A stretch of 62,846 nt of DNA from Sphaerisporangium perillae (GCF_023276435.1 NZ_JALLPO010000027.1:1-62846), one strand, 5' to 3'; counted from the stretch's first letter, positions 23,075-31,798 are shown. The notes: generated by a model from the letters alone, not told the origin. Translations and numbers: made by a program.

Positions 23075-23791
23075 ATGCCCTCCGTTCCCCTGCACGTCGC
23101 CGAGGTACATCACCACCACAGGGACGTGACCGGCGGCTGGCTGCGGCCGGCGGTGTTCGGCGTGATGGACGGGCTGGTGTCCAACGCCTCGCTCATCGCC
23201 GGAGTCGTGGGCAGCGGCGCGAGCGCCCACGCCGTCACGATCGCGGGACTCGCGGGCCTGGCCTCCGGAGCCTTCTCCATGGCCACCGGCGAGTACACCT
23301 CCGTGCGCTCGCAGACCGAGATGACCCTGGCCGAGATCGACGTGGAACGCCGGGAGATCGCCAAGAACCCCGAGGCCGAGGAGCGGGAGCTCGCGATGCT
23401 GTACGAGTCGCGCGGCCTCACGCCCGAGCTGGCACTCGAGGTGGCCCGCCAGCTCCACCGGCGCGACGACATCGCCTGGCGGGTCCACGCCCGCGAGGAG
23501 CTCGGCGTCGATCCCGACGATCTGCCCTCGCCGTGGACCGCCGCCGGCTCCTCCTTCCTGGCCTTCGCCCTCGGGGCGCTCATCCCGCTGCTGCCGTTCC
23601 TGTTCGGTCTCGGCTCGGTCGTCGTGGCGGTCGTGCTCACGGCCGCCGGGCTGTTCGCCACAGGGGCGCTGGTGTCCCGGCTCACCAGCCGCCCCTTCCT
23701 GCTCGGCGGGACCCGGCAACTGCTGCTCGGCGCGGCCGCCGCCGCCGTCACCTACGGGATCGGCCACCTCGTCGGCGCGGCCATCTCCTGA
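23075..23791 (+). CDS. VIT1/CCC1-family metal transporter
   Basis: 238 residues. The family pattern is complete: LRPAVFGVMDGLVSNASLIA in TM1, AFSMATGEYTSVRSQTEM after TM2, a cytoplasmic helical metal-binding segment (about 85-155, rich in Glu: EIDVERREIAKNPEAEEREL), and three C-terminal helices ending GIGHLVGAAIS. Relatives move Fe2+ or Mn2+ across membranes by H+ exchange. A His-rich N terminus (EVHHHH) precedes TM1. AAAGGAAA lies 8 bases before ATG 23075. Confidence 0.9.
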   Translation: MPSVPLHVAEVHHHHRDVTGGWLRPAVFGVMDGLVSNASLIAGVVGSGASAHAVTIAGLAGLASGAFSMATGEYTSVRSQTEMTLAEIDVERREIAKNPEAEERELAMLYESRGLTPELALEVARQLHRRDDIAWRVHAREELGVDPDDLPSPWTAAGSSFLAFALGALIPLLPFLFGLGSVVVAVVLTAAGLFATGALVSRLTSRPFLLGGTRQLLLGAAAAAVTYGIGHLVGAAIS

Positions 23792-23938
23792 ACGGAACGG
23801 CCGCCGTCTGGGGCGCCATGACCGGTTCCTGCCGTTTCAGGGGCGGTGGCGGGACGGGTCAGGGGGGCGCACCGGGCCCTTGACCGGCCGGTCTTTGGGC
23901 AGCGGAACCGATCCTTGTCTATTGTTTCGGGCGTGCCG

Positions 23939-24844
23939 ATGAAAGAGAACGACCCGCGACCCGCCCTGCCGGGCCCCCGGCCGGAACGCTCCGTGCTCGT
24001 CGTGGCGCCCCCGCAGGACGGGCCCGGCCACTGGGCCGGCGCGCCGAGCTCCGTGCTCGCCGACGGTGTGATCTACCTCGCCTACCGCCTGCGCCGTCCC
24101 ATCGGCCAGGGGCGCGGCTACGCCGTCGCCGTGGCGCGCTCCCTGGACGGCGAGCGATTCGAGACGATCTACACGCTGGGCAGCGAGGAGGTCGACACCG
24201 ACTCCCTGGAGCGGCCCGCCCTGGTGCGCACGCCCGAGGGCAGGTGGCGGCTCTACATCAGCTGCGCCACCCGCGGCTCCAAGCACTGGCGGGTGGAGGT
24301 GCTGGAGGCCGGCGACCCGTCCCTGTTCGACGCCGCGAAGCGCACGGTCGTGCTGCCGGGCGACCCCAAGACGGGGGTGAAGGACCCGGTGATCATGCAC
24401 CGCGACGGCGTGTGGCACCTGTGGGCCTCCTGCCACCCGCTGGAGGAGCCGGGCGAGGAGGACCAGATGGTCACCGACTACGCCACCAGCCTCGACGGCC
24501 TCGTCTGGACCTGGCAGGGCACCGCGCTTAGCGGCCGCCCCGGCCACTGGGACTCGCGCGGCGCCCGGGTCAGCGCGATCGTGCACGACGGCGACACCAT
24601 CCTCGCCGCCTACGACGGCCGGGCCAGCGCCGCCGAGAACTACGAGGAACGCACCGGCATCGCGACCGGGACCGGGACCGACAACGCCACCCTCATCCCC
24701 CTCGGCGCCGAACCGCTCGCGCAGTCGCCGTACGGAGGGCTGCGCTACCTGGACATCCTGCCGCTCCCCGGCGGCCACCGGCGCCTCTACTACGAGCTCA
24801 CCCGGCAGGACGGCACGCACGAACTGCGCACCGAGCTGCATTGA
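23939..24844 (+). CDS. GH43/GH32-like five-bladed beta-propeller protein
   Basis: 301 residues with no signal peptide, so cytosolic. Repeated propeller strands are seen: WAGAPSSVLADGVIYLAYRL, RTPEGRWRLYISC, DPVIMHRDGVWHLWASC, ARVSAIVHDGDTILAAYDG and YGGLRYLDILPLPGGHRRLY. The catalytic residues of GH43 cannot be assigned from reading alone. DPVIMHRDG resembles the second acid strand. It may act on glycans or be a non-catalytic relative. Start ATG 23939 lies 6 bases after an in-frame GTG. No Shine-Dalgarno is seen, so it may be leaderless. Confidence 0.75.
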   Translation: MKENDPRPALPGPRPERSVLVVAPPQDGPGHWAGAPSSVLADGVIYLAYRLRRPIGQGRGYAVAVARSLDGERFETIYTLGSEEVDTDSLERPALVRTPEGRWRLYISCATRGSKHWRVEVLEAGDPSLFDAAKRTVVLPGDPKTGVKDPVIMHRDGVWHLWASCHPLEEPGEEDQMVTDYATSLDGLVWTWQGTALSGRPGHWDSRGARVSAIVHDGDTILAAYDGRASAAENYEERTGIATGTGTDNATLIPLGAEPLAQSPYGGLRYLDILPLPGGHRRLYYELTRQDGTHELRTELH

Positions 24845-24869
24845 CCGGCCCGCGGCGGCTCGATGGCCT

Positions 24870-25859
24870 TCAGTGCACGCGCGGGCGTCCGTTGCGTGCC
24901 TGACGCTGACCGGGCGGCCGGTCGCCCATCAGCCCGCCCGACCGGTCGCGAGGCCCGAGCCAGTCGCCGAAGCCCTCCCCCGTCACCCGCTCCAGCAGCG
25001 CGATGTCGTCCTGGAAGTGCGGGATGAGGGCCCGGCGCTGCTCCCAGCCGAGCGGGCGGCGCGGGCGGCCCCTGTCCTGCAGGGCCGTCTCCAGCGGCTC
25101 GGTGAGGCGGGCCGCGAGCGCGCCCGGCAGGTGGCGTCCCACGGTCGCCCCCACGCGCATCAGGCGCGACAGGGCACGGTGCCGGAGCGTCGGGTCGGGA
25201 TGCGCCGTGACGTTCTCGCGCGGCACCTCGGTGAGCACGCCCTGCTCCACGCCGAGGAACCCGCAGATGCGGTCGAGCGTCGCCGCGGGCTCGTGGACCA
25301 GCTCGCGGTAGCGGAACAGCAGGACGTTCTCCCGGGGGAACAGCCCGAAAAGGTGCTCCAGCTGCTCGCCGTACCGGCCGAGCGCCACGTAGTGCCAGAA
25401 CGCCGACCAGCCCGCGGCGATGCGGCGCTCCTCTTCGGCGCAGGCGCGCACCACGTCCCCGACGGGCTCGAGCCCCGCCGACCAGAGATGCGTCCAGTTG
25501 GAGTGCGCCCGCTCCACCGGGTCGCGCAGGACGACGATCAGCCTCGCGCCGGGCATCAGCGCGTGGATGCGCCGCTGCGCCCGCCGGTCGTACAGGTAGA
25601 ACGGGGTGGACTCCCCTCTGACCGTTCCGGGTGGAGCCGGATCGAACAGGGCCTCGTAGTCCGTCCTGCGCCAGACGTGCTCCCGGAAGGTCTGCGCGTC
25701 TCCGGGACCGCCTCGCGCCGGCGGCGGCCCGTCGGTGAGGAAGAACTTGGGCTCCTTGACGGGGGACATGAACACCCCGGGATGCCGTGCGAGGGCGGCG
25801 TGCAAAGCGGTGGTCCCCGACTTGGGCGCTCCGATCACCAGGAAGTCCGGCAGAGCCAT
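24870..25859 (-). CDS. PAPS-dependent sulfotransferase
   Basis: 329 residues. The 5'-phosphosulfate loop FLVIGAPKSGTTALHAAL is at residues about 6-23, and the 3'-phosphate site VVLRDPVERAHSNWTH is at about 110. These, with the KEPKFF motif, match sulfotransferase family 3 enzymes that transfer sulfate from PAPS to lipids, sugars or secondary metabolites. GAGGAG lies 6 bases before ATG 25859. The C-terminal tail (about 310-329) is basic and low complexity. No PAPS synthesis gene or acceptor pathway lies beside it. It ends 26 bp from the convergent propeller gene. Confidence 0.88.
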   Translation of the reverse strand: MALPDFLVIGAPKSGTTALHAALARHPGVFMSPVKEPKFFLTDGPPPARGGPGDAQTFREHVWRRTDYEALFDPAPPGTVRGESTPFYLYDRRAQRRIHALMPGARLIVVLRDPVERAHSNWTHLWSAGLEPVGDVVRACAEEERRIAAGWSAFWHYVALGRYGEQLEHLFGLFPRENVLLFRYRELVHEPAATLDRICGFLGVEQGVLTEVPRENVTAHPDPTLRHRALSRLMRVGATVGRHLPGALAARLTEPLETALQDRGRPRRPLGWEQRRALIPHFQDDIALLERVTGEGFGDWLGPRDRSGGLMGDRPPGQRQARNGRPRVH

Positions 25860-25978
25860 CCGATCTCCTCGGTACAGATCACGTCACCGAGCATCATACC
25901 CACTTAAAGAATAGGGAATAGGGATATCGCCACCGCATATCCCTCCCATGCCCCCCGTCTCCGCAAACGAACAGCCCT

Positions 25979-26000
25979 CCCGCCGCGTTCTCGCGGCGGG
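25979..26000. terminator. Hairpin downstream of the CDF gene
   Basis: CCCGCCGCG (25979-25987), TTCT loop and CGCGGCGGG (25992-26000), a perfect 9-bp stem with a tetraloop, 34 bp past the stop of the minus-strand CDF gene. Confidence 0.7.
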
Positions 26001-26033
26001 CCACCCTCACCTCCCCGGAGCGGGAGAGCCTGG

Positions 26034-27410
26034 TCAGGCCGTGCTCGGCGCCCGGTGGTCGGTCAAAGTGGCATGGTGGTCGGCGTCGCGCGGGCCGTCG
26101 GGGTCGGCGTGCACGGTGGCCGCGCGCAGGCGGGACACCTCGTGGATCAGCCGGTGCTCGGCCTCGACGGCGACCGCGTGCGCCTCGATGAGGGACAGGC
26201 GATGGTCGACCGCGATGTCCACCTCGGCCCGCAGGACATGGCCGATCCACCTCATCCGCACCGAACCCACCCTCCGCACCCCGGGAGTGCCGGCCAGGAC
26301 GCGCTCGGCATGATCGAGCAGAGCGGGATCGACGGCGTCCATCAGGCGGTGGTAGATCTCCCGGGCCGCGTCCCGCAGCACCAGGCAGATCGCCAAGGTG
26401 ATCAGCAGCCCGACGATCGGGTCGGCGATGGGGAATCCGAGCGCCGCCCCGCCGGCGCCCAGGAGGACGGCCAGGGAGGTGAAGCCGTCGGTACGGGCGT
26501 GCAGGCCGTCGGCCACCAGAGCGGCCGAGCCGATCTCGCGGCCCACCCTGATGCGGTAGCGGGCCACCCACTCGTTGCCGAGGAAACCGACCAGACCGGC
26601 GGCGGCCACCCAGCCCAGCGCGTGAACGTCCTGCGGGGCCAGCAGCCGCTGGATCGCCTCGTATCCGGCGAAGACGGCCGAGGCGGTGATGATGACGACG
26701 ATCATCAGCCCGGCGAGGTCCTCGGCCTTGCCATAGCCGTAGGTGTACCGCCGGGTCGCCGCCCGCCGCCCCAGCCAGAAGGCGATGCCGAGCGGGACGG
26801 CGGTGAGGGCGTCGGCGAAGTTGTGCAGCGTGTCACCCAGCAACGCCACCGACCCGGAGAAGGCGACGATCACGGCCTGCGCGACGGCGGTGATCAGCAG
26901 TACCGTGAACGACAGGGCGAGCACCCGCATGCCCCGGCTGCTGGACTCCAGCGCCGCGTCGGTCTTGTCGGCGCTGTCATGGCTGTGCGGGGTGATCACA
27001 TGCGACGCCCACGACAGAAGCCGCGCCCTCACACCCCCCGAGCCACCTCCCCCATGCCCATGCCCATGCCCGTGGCCCTCTCCGTCCCCATGCCCGTGAC
27101 CATGGCCTTCGTGATGCTGGGGACCACGGCCCTCGAGATACTCGTGCACGTGGCCCTCGTCGTGCGCGGGACCACGGCCCTCGGGATGCTCTGGACCATG
27201 GCCCTCGTGATGCCCATGCCCGTGGTCCTGTCCGTCGTGGCCTTGGGCGCCTTCCCCGTGCCCTTCCCCGTGCCCGTGACCACGGCCCTCATGATGCTCG
27301 TGCACGTGGCCCTGTCCGTCCTGGCCTTGTTCGCGCTCGCGCGTACGAGCGTGGTCGAGCCCACCGGACTCGTCGGGGGATGAAGAACCGGACCGCTGCT
27401 GGTCGGACAT
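26034..27410 (-). CDS. CDF-family metal exporter with a long His-rich N terminus
   Basis: 458 residues. Residues about 20-120 contain roughly 27 His in GH/EGHGHG runs. The CDF core follows (about 155-450) with six helices. TM2 has LLGDTLHNFADA and TM5 has GLHARTDGFTSL, both HxxxD, the Zn-type site. A C-terminal ferredoxin-like domain follows (AERVLAGTPGVRRVGSVRMR). It should export Zn2+, Co2+ or Ni2+ by H+ exchange, and the His tract probably buffers metal. GAGGAAACC precedes ATG 27410. The divergent ArsR gene 48 bp away is the likely metal-responsive repressor. Confidence 0.92.
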   Translation of the reverse strand: MSDQQRSGSSSPDESGGLDHARTREREQGQDGQGHVHEHHEGRGHGHGEGHGEGAQGHDGQDHGHGHHEGHGPEHPEGRGPAHDEGHVHEYLEGRGPQHHEGHGHGHGDGEGHGHGHGHGGGGSGGVRARLLSWASHVITPHSHDSADKTDAALESSSRGMRVLALSFTVLLITAVAQAVIVAFSGSVALLGDTLHNFADALTAVPLGIAFWLGRRAATRRYTYGYGKAEDLAGLMIVVIITASAVFAGYEAIQRLLAPQDVHALGWVAAAGLVGFLGNEWVARYRIRVGREIGSAALVADGLHARTDGFTSLAVLLGAGGAALGFPIADPIVGLLITLAICLVLRDAAREIYHRLMDAVDPALLDHAERVLAGTPGVRRVGSVRMRWIGHVLRAEVDIAVDHRLSLIEAHAVAVEAEHRLIHEVSRLRAATVHADPDGPRDADHHATLTDHRAPSTA

Positions 27411-27458
27411 GGTTTCCTCGCTTGCGGACGGGGACCCTTGCGTGGAGTATATGTAGCC

Positions 27459-27818
27459 ATGTACGCACGCGACAACGGATCAGGTGCGCATCCGTTGCAG
27501 GAGCAACCCACCGCCGCTCAGGTGGAGACGGCCGTGGAGGCGTTCCGCATGCTCAGCGACGGGACGCGCCTGCGCCTGATGTGGCTGCTGGCCGCCGGCG
27601 AGTACGACGTCTCGTCGCTGGCCGAGACCATCGGCGTGGCCCGCCCCTCGGTCTCCCAGCACCTCGCCAAGCTCCGCCTCGCCGGTCTGGTCGACACCCG
27701 CAGGCACGGCCGCCGCATCCTCTACCGGGCCCGCGACGCCCACGTCCGCAGGCTGATCTCCGAAGCGCTCTTCCACGCCGACCACGAGGTCTCCCGCATC
27801 CCCCGCCACGAAACCTGA
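27459..27818 (+). CDS. ArsR/SmtB metal-sensing repressor
   Basis: 119 residues, compact winged helix: FRMLSDGTRLRLMWLLAAGE, then VSSLAETIGVARPSVSQHLA and KLRLAGLVDTRRHGRRILYR. The C-terminal helix ends AHVRRLISEALFHADHEVSR with His residues at positions expected for an alpha-5 metal site (D.H..., H..E), as in CzrA/NmtR. The N terminus also has H near residue 14. Start ATG 27459 is inside an imperfect TATATGTA-gcca-TGTACGCA repeat, which may be the operator. It probably represses the divergent CDF exporter until Zn, Co or Ni binds. Confidence 0.9.
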   Translation: MYARDNGSGAHPLQEQPTAAQVETAVEAFRMLSDGTRLRLMWLLAAGEYDVSSLAETIGVARPSVSQHLAKLRLAGLVDTRRHGRRILYRARDAHVRRLISEALFHADHEVSRIPRHET

Positions 27819-27988
27819 CCGGACGACTCCAACCGCACCCGGCAGACGGCATCCGGCAGATGGCGGATGGACACAGCTCAGCCCTCTGGTCAGCGTCCAG
27901 CCGGCCGGGAGTCGATGTCTGGCCGCGCCCGGCGGTCGAGCCCGGCCGTGCAGGCGGTCGCGTGGGCGTCGAACCCGGTCGAGCCAAG

Positions 27989-28909
27989 TCAGGCGTCGAA
28001 GGCCGCGGCCAGCGCCTGGGCCTCGGCGTAGGAGGGTAGGCCGGTCACGGTCACCTCCTCGTGCGCGAGGGCCCAGGCGAGTTCGACGGCATTGTGCACC
28101 GCCGCCCGGAACAGCAGCGATCCGCAGCTCACCCGCCGCACCCCGAGGTCGGCGAGACGATGGAAGGACGGGCCTCCCGGCGTGAGCAGGATGTTCAGCG
28201 GGGCGTCCAGCCCCTCCGCCAGCGTGGCAATGGCGTGCTCGTCGTCCACACCCGGGACGAACAGACCGTCGGCCCCCGCGTCCTGGTACGCCCGCGCCCG
28301 CGCCATGGCGGCACCCAGCACCCGATCCACAGCAACCGACCCGGACGACGGGCCTCCCGGGCCGACACCCGCAGGCCGAACACTCGCGGGTCCGGCCCCG
28401 CGCGGATGCGCGTCGTCCTCGGCACCCGGCGGCGGCCGCTCGCCATCTCTCAGCCAGTAGACATCCGTCCGTGCGTTGACGAACAGGCCGGGTACGGCGT
28501 CCTTGATCGCCGTTATCAGCGCGCACTGGCGATCCCGCGCGGTGAGGGTGCCGTCGGGACGGCCGTCCTCGATGTTCACGCCCACGACCCCGGCCTCGGC
28601 CAGTTCCACCGCGAGCTCCACCACCCGATCCGGGTGGTCGCTGAACCCGCCTTCGATGTCCACGCTGATCAGGGCGGGCAGCCGTGTGAGGCCGCGAGCC
28701 AGGCGCACGGTGTCCTCCCGGGTGGCGCCGGCCGCGTCCGGCTTGCCCGCGGCCGCCGCCACTCCGAGGCTGGTGGTGCCGATCGCGCTGAACCCCCGGG
28801 CCGCGAGCGCCGCCGCCGAGGCGTGGTCCCAGGCGTTGGGCAGGAACAGGGGGCGGTCCGCGTGGTGCAGGGCACGAAACTTGCCGAACCGGTCGTTATT
28901 CGCGTTCAT
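27989..28909 (-). CDS. Isocitrate lyase/PEP-mutase superfamily protein with a low-complexity insert
   Basis: 306 residues, TIM-barrel fold. Typical segments are RPLFLPNAWDHASAAALAAR, SVDIEGGF (metal site), VVGVNIEDG and FVNARTDVYWLR. Then comes an insert of about 38 residues (156-193) rich in Pro, Gly and Ala (PPPGAEDDAHPRGAGPAS...) before the barrel resumes with ARAYQDAGADGLFVPG. The insert sits in a loop, so the enzyme may still fold. The family cleaves or forms C-C or C-P bonds (oxaloacetate hydrolase, methylisocitrate lyase-like); the substrate is unknown. ATGA overlap (28906-28909) couples it to the upstream P450. Confidence 0.85.
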   Translation of the reverse strand: MNANNDRFGKFRALHHADRPLFLPNAWDHASAAALAARGFSAIGTTSLGVAAAAGKPDAAGATREDTVRLARGLTRLPALISVDIEGGFSDHPDRVVELAVELAEAGVVGVNIEDGRPDGTLTARDRQCALITAIKDAVPGLFVNARTDVYWLRDGERPPPGAEDDAHPRGAGPASVRPAGVGPGGPSSGSVAVDRVLGAAMARARAYQDAGADGLFVPGVDDEHAIATLAEGLDAPLNILLTPGGPSFHRLADLGVRRVSCGSLLFRAAVHNAVELAWALAHEEVTVTGLPSYAEAQALAAAFDA

Positions 28910-30387
28910 CGGACACGGACCTCCAGTCGTAGGGGAATGCGCAGGTTGGCGGACGGCTCGTAGGCGCCCCCGGCCCCCGCCCGCTCACAGCCGGGCAACA
29001 GCGCCGAGAGAATCCCGCAGGCCAGCGCCACACCGTGCTCCATGCCGGGACACGCCCTCGCCCCGTACCCGAAGGTCAGGTGAGCAGGTTCCCCCAGCAC
29101 CGGACCAGAGCCCGGGTACACAGGCGTCCGCTGATCTGAATCAGGCCGCAGGTGCTCGGGCGTCCGCTGCCCGAGGTCAGGGCGCAGGTGCTCGGGGTCA
29201 GGGCGCAGGTGCGCAGGAGTCCCCTGATCAGGATCAGAGCGCGGGTGTACGGACGTCGGCTCGCCGGGGTCGCCGGTCGAGTGGGGATGCGTGTGCCGGC
29301 CGGGGTCGAAACGATCGGGCTTGGGGAACACGCGAGGGTCGCGGTTGGCCGCGGCGAAATCCAGGATCACCAGCGTGCCGGGGGTGACGACCCGTCCCCC
29401 GATCTCGGCGACGGCGGTGGCCGACCGCCGGGTGGAGCGGACCGGAGGGTTCAGGCGCAGCGTCTCGGCGACCAGCGCCTCGACCGGCCATTCCCGCCGT
29501 GAGGCGGCCGGGAGCCGCAGAGCCGCGTCCAGCGTGTTGCCGACCAGCCCCGCGGTCGCGTCACACGCCTGCACGAGCAACCCGATCCGGTTCGCCACCA
29601 CCTCCGCATCGCCAGACCCAGCGCGATGGACCGCACCCTCCGCATCGCCCGGCACGGACCGATCGGCGGCACTCTCCGCGTCACTCGGCCCGATCTGGTA
29701 GGGCCCGTCCTGCGCATCGCCCGGCCCGGTCCGGCCGGCCCTGCCGCCCGCGTCGCCCGGACCTAGCAGGGCGACGAGTTCGGCCACGGCCGTGTCGGCG
29801 CGGGCGATCCGTTCCGGGGTCGCGCCCGGGTGGTAGGCCGCGGCGATCGCCGAGACGGCCCGTACGAGGGCGTCCTGGCCGGTCTCGTCGACGCCGAGCG
29901 CGCCGCCGAGAACACCGACAGGGACCGCGCGGGCGACCAGGGCCATGACGTCGAACGGCTCGCCACCCACGCGCCCGAGCACGCTCGCCGTCCTGTCACG
30001 GGCGGCCGAGCGCAGCGCGGAAGGGTCCATGCCGGCCAGCTCGGTGCGCACCAGGGCCCTGCGGCGTTCGTGCTGTGGCCCGTTGCTGAACCTCGAGACG
30101 CTGCGGCGCAGCCATCCCAAAGTGCCGGGCACCCCATGATCCTCAGGGGGCGGCGGCACGACGAAGCGCGGGTCGGCGAGGACGGCACACACCTCAGCGT
30201 GACCGGTAACCGTCACAGCCACACCCGAGCCGGGTGCGGGCCGGGAATCAGCTTCGGGTCTCGGTCCGGGTTCGGCTCCCGCTCCGGGTTTGTGGCGGGG
30301 TCCGGGGTGGGGTTCGGGTCCCGGCTCGGGCTCCTGAGCTGCGGCGATGGCCGGGCCGGGTGGTCCGCCCGTCGGTGAGGGTTCCAT
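28906..30387 (-). CDS. Cytochrome P450 with two 12-residue-repeat insertions
   Basis: 493 residues. P450 landmarks are I-helix LVQACDATAGLVGNTL (about 271-286), ExxR in AETLRLNPPVR (308-318), FPKPDRFDPGRH, and heme loop FGYGARACPG with Cys447. A Pro/Gly-rich N terminus (about 15-55) replaces the A-helix region. Block 1 (209-268) is five 12-residue units starting GPGDA, GPGDA, GPSDA, VPGDA and GSGDA, inserted before helix I. Block 2 (about 369-435) is similar 12-residue units with HLRPD and QRTPE, inserted just before the heme loop. Catalytic parts survive, so it may be active. It is coupled to the PEP-mutase-like gene. The redox partner is not nearby. Confidence 0.85.
   Translation of the reverse strand: MEPSPTGGPPGPAIAAAQEPEPGPEPHPGPRHKPGAGAEPGPRPEADSRPAPGSGVAVTVTGHAEVCAVLADPRFVVPPPPEDHGVPGTLGWLRRSVSRFSNGPQHERRRALVRTELAGMDPSALRSAARDRTASVLGRVGGEPFDVMALVARAVPVGVLGGALGVDETGQDALVRAVSAIAAAYHPGATPERIARADTAVAELVALLGPGDAGGRAGRTGPGDAQDGPYQIGPSDAESAADRSVPGDAEGAVHRAGSGDAEVVANRIGLLVQACDATAGLVGNTLDAALRLPAASRREWPVEALVAETLRLNPPVRSTRRSATAVAEIGGRVVTPGTLVILDFAAANRDPRVFPKPDRFDPGRHTHPHSTGDPGEPTSVHPRSDPDQGTPAHLRPDPEHLRPDLGQRTPEHLRPDSDQRTPVYPGSGPVLGEPAHLTFGYGARACPGMEHGVALACGILSALLPGCERAGAGGAYEPSANLRIPLRLEVRVR
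29090..29290. repeat. 36-bp-period coding minisatellite (P450 block 2)
   Basis: About six units of 36 bp, one shortened to 21 bp, encode the 12-residue repeats before the P450 heme loop. Recurrent core words on the plus strand are TCAGGGCGCAGGTG and TCAGAGCGCGGGTG. Confidence 0.7.
29583..29762. repeat. 36-bp-period coding minisatellite (P450 block 1)
   Basis: Five consecutive 36-bp units encode the GxxDA repeats before the P450 I helix. Plus-strand units share CCGCRTCGCCCGG-like cores. Confidence 0.75.
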
Positions 30388-30540
30388 GCCTCGACGCTAG
30401 GACCGGATCCTTTCGACGGGCACCGAAACGTCGGGCCCTCACCGAAGGCGGCCGCAGTGACGCCGGGACGCGGCCGAGCGGCATGTCCGGACATAGCCGC
30501 GCGGAAGCGGGTGTTCTTCCGGACGGTCGCCTGGTTGCCA

Positions 30541-30770
30541 TACGCACGCGGGGCAGCCAGCGTCCGCCGCGTCATACGAGCGCGGTGCAGGCGTCCTCCG
30601 CCCCCGCGTCATAGGCACGCAGGGCAGGACTCGTCCGCCGCGTCATACGCACGTGGGGGCAGCCGTGCTCTCCCGCGTCATACACACGCGGGTCGACCGT
30701 CGTCCACCGCGTCAAATACACGTGGAGGCGGGCGTCGTCCGCCGCGTCATGTGCGCGCGGGGCAGGCGGT
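30541..30770. repeat. Array of seven degenerate 34-37 bp repeats with internal dyads
   Basis: Seven head-to-tail units begin TACGCACGCGGGGCAG-like and end CGTCCGCCGCGTCA-like, at about 30541, 30575, 30612, 30646, 30681, 30715 and 30750. Each junction CGCGTCATACGCACGCG contains CGCGT/ACGCG arms. There are no long unique spacers, so it is not CRISPR. It lies between the divergent-facing ends of the P450 promoter and the GNAT gene stop. I see no gene in 30388-30809. Confidence 0.8.
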
Positions 30771-30809
30771 CGTTCTGTTAGGGCGGCCGCCTGCCTCGGG
30801 CGCGGGTGG

Positions 30810-31760
30810 TTAGGGCCAGGTGTAGTTCAGTTCACGTGCGAAGTTGATGTACCCGGCCCGCTGGAACGACCTGGCCATCGGGACGTTGCCCAGGTCGGTG
30901 GAGGCCCGGACGCGCGGGACCTCCTGCGCGGCGAGGATGCGGGTGCCCTCGGCGAGGATCTCGTCGATGTACCCCTTGCCACGGTGCGCCGGCAGCACGC
31001 CGATGTAGGCGATGATCGGGTTGTACGAGTTGTGCGCCGGGATGACGAAGCCCACGGGCTCGCCGCCGGGCAGCGTGGCGATCCGCCACCAGTCGTGCGG
31101 GCTCGTGTAGCCCACCAGCTCGCCGTCGTACTGCTCGGCGGCGGCCTTCTCCGGGGGCATCCTGGTCAGATCGCTACAGCTGTGGGCGTCCAGGGTGCCT
31201 TCCAGGACCATGGTCATCAGCGCCACGAGCTCGTCGCGGTCCGCCACGGGCCGGAACGCCAGGCGGCCGGTCGGGGAGGCGATCGGCGTGCCCGGCCGCC
31301 ACTCCAGGCGCAGCCGTTCGACGAACAGCCGCGCGCCGATCCGTTCGAGCGCCGCGACCCGGGTCTCGACGGCCTGGCGGACCGTCGCGTCGTCGCGCCA
31401 GCCCGGCGGGACGTACCGGATGTACTCCGGCGGGCGGCCGCCCTGCGGGACGACCTTGGCCATCGCGGCCTCCAGCAGGCGTACGCCCACGTCCACCGCG
31501 TCGGACTCACCGATGTCCCCGGCGAGGTCGAAGACGTCGAACAGGAAGGGAGTCTCCTCCCACGGCCTGCTCCACCACGCCGCCCTCGCGACCAGGCGGT
31601 CCCCGCGCAGGGCCACCCACATCCAGCCGGGCCGCCTGCGCCCGGAGTCCAGGTCGTCCGCCAGCTCATGGTTCAGCTCGTAGGGCAGCCGGTTGAAAAG
31701 CTCGAGTTCTTCGCGCCCGGTGATCGGACGCATGGTCAGGTCATGCTGTACTGCGGTCAA
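30810..31760 (-). CDS. GNAT-family N-acetyltransferase
   Basis: 316 residues. The C-terminal GNAT domain (about 170-315) has the acetyl-CoA loop in IGVLPAHRGKGYIDEILAEG and ends PMARSFQRAGYINF. The N-terminal half (about 10-160) looks like a second, degenerate GNAT fold (DRLVARAAWWSRPWEE..., DVGVRLLEAAMAKV). Substrate unknown. The TTG start at 31760 is chosen because AGGAG lies 6 bases upstream; ATG 31733 is an alternative. A 17-codon ORF with a strong ribosome site ends 38 bp upstream and is probably co-transcribed. Confidence 0.83.
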   Translation of the reverse strand: MTAVQHDLTMRPITGREELELFNRLPYELNHELADDLDSGRRRPGWMWVALRGDRLVARAAWWSRPWEETPFLFDVFDLAGDIGESDAVDVGVRLLEAAMAKVVPQGGRPPEYIRYVPPGWRDDATVRQAVETRVAALERIGARLFVERLRLEWRPGTPIASPTGRLAFRPVADRDELVALMTMVLEGTLDAHSCSDLTRMPPEKAAAEQYDGELVGYTSPHDWWRIATLPGGEPVGFVIPAHNSYNPIIAYIGVLPAHRGKGYIDEILAEGTRILAAQEVPRVRASTDLGNVPMARSFQRAGYINFARELNYTWP

Positions 31761-31798
31761 GGCACTCTCCTGTGGAGGCGCGCCCGCCCGCTCCGGGG

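Noticed and set aside
30541..30770. CRISPR array
   Set aside because: Units are 34-37 bp with no constant repeat plus unique spacer; variation is spread over the whole unit and no cas genes are in the window.
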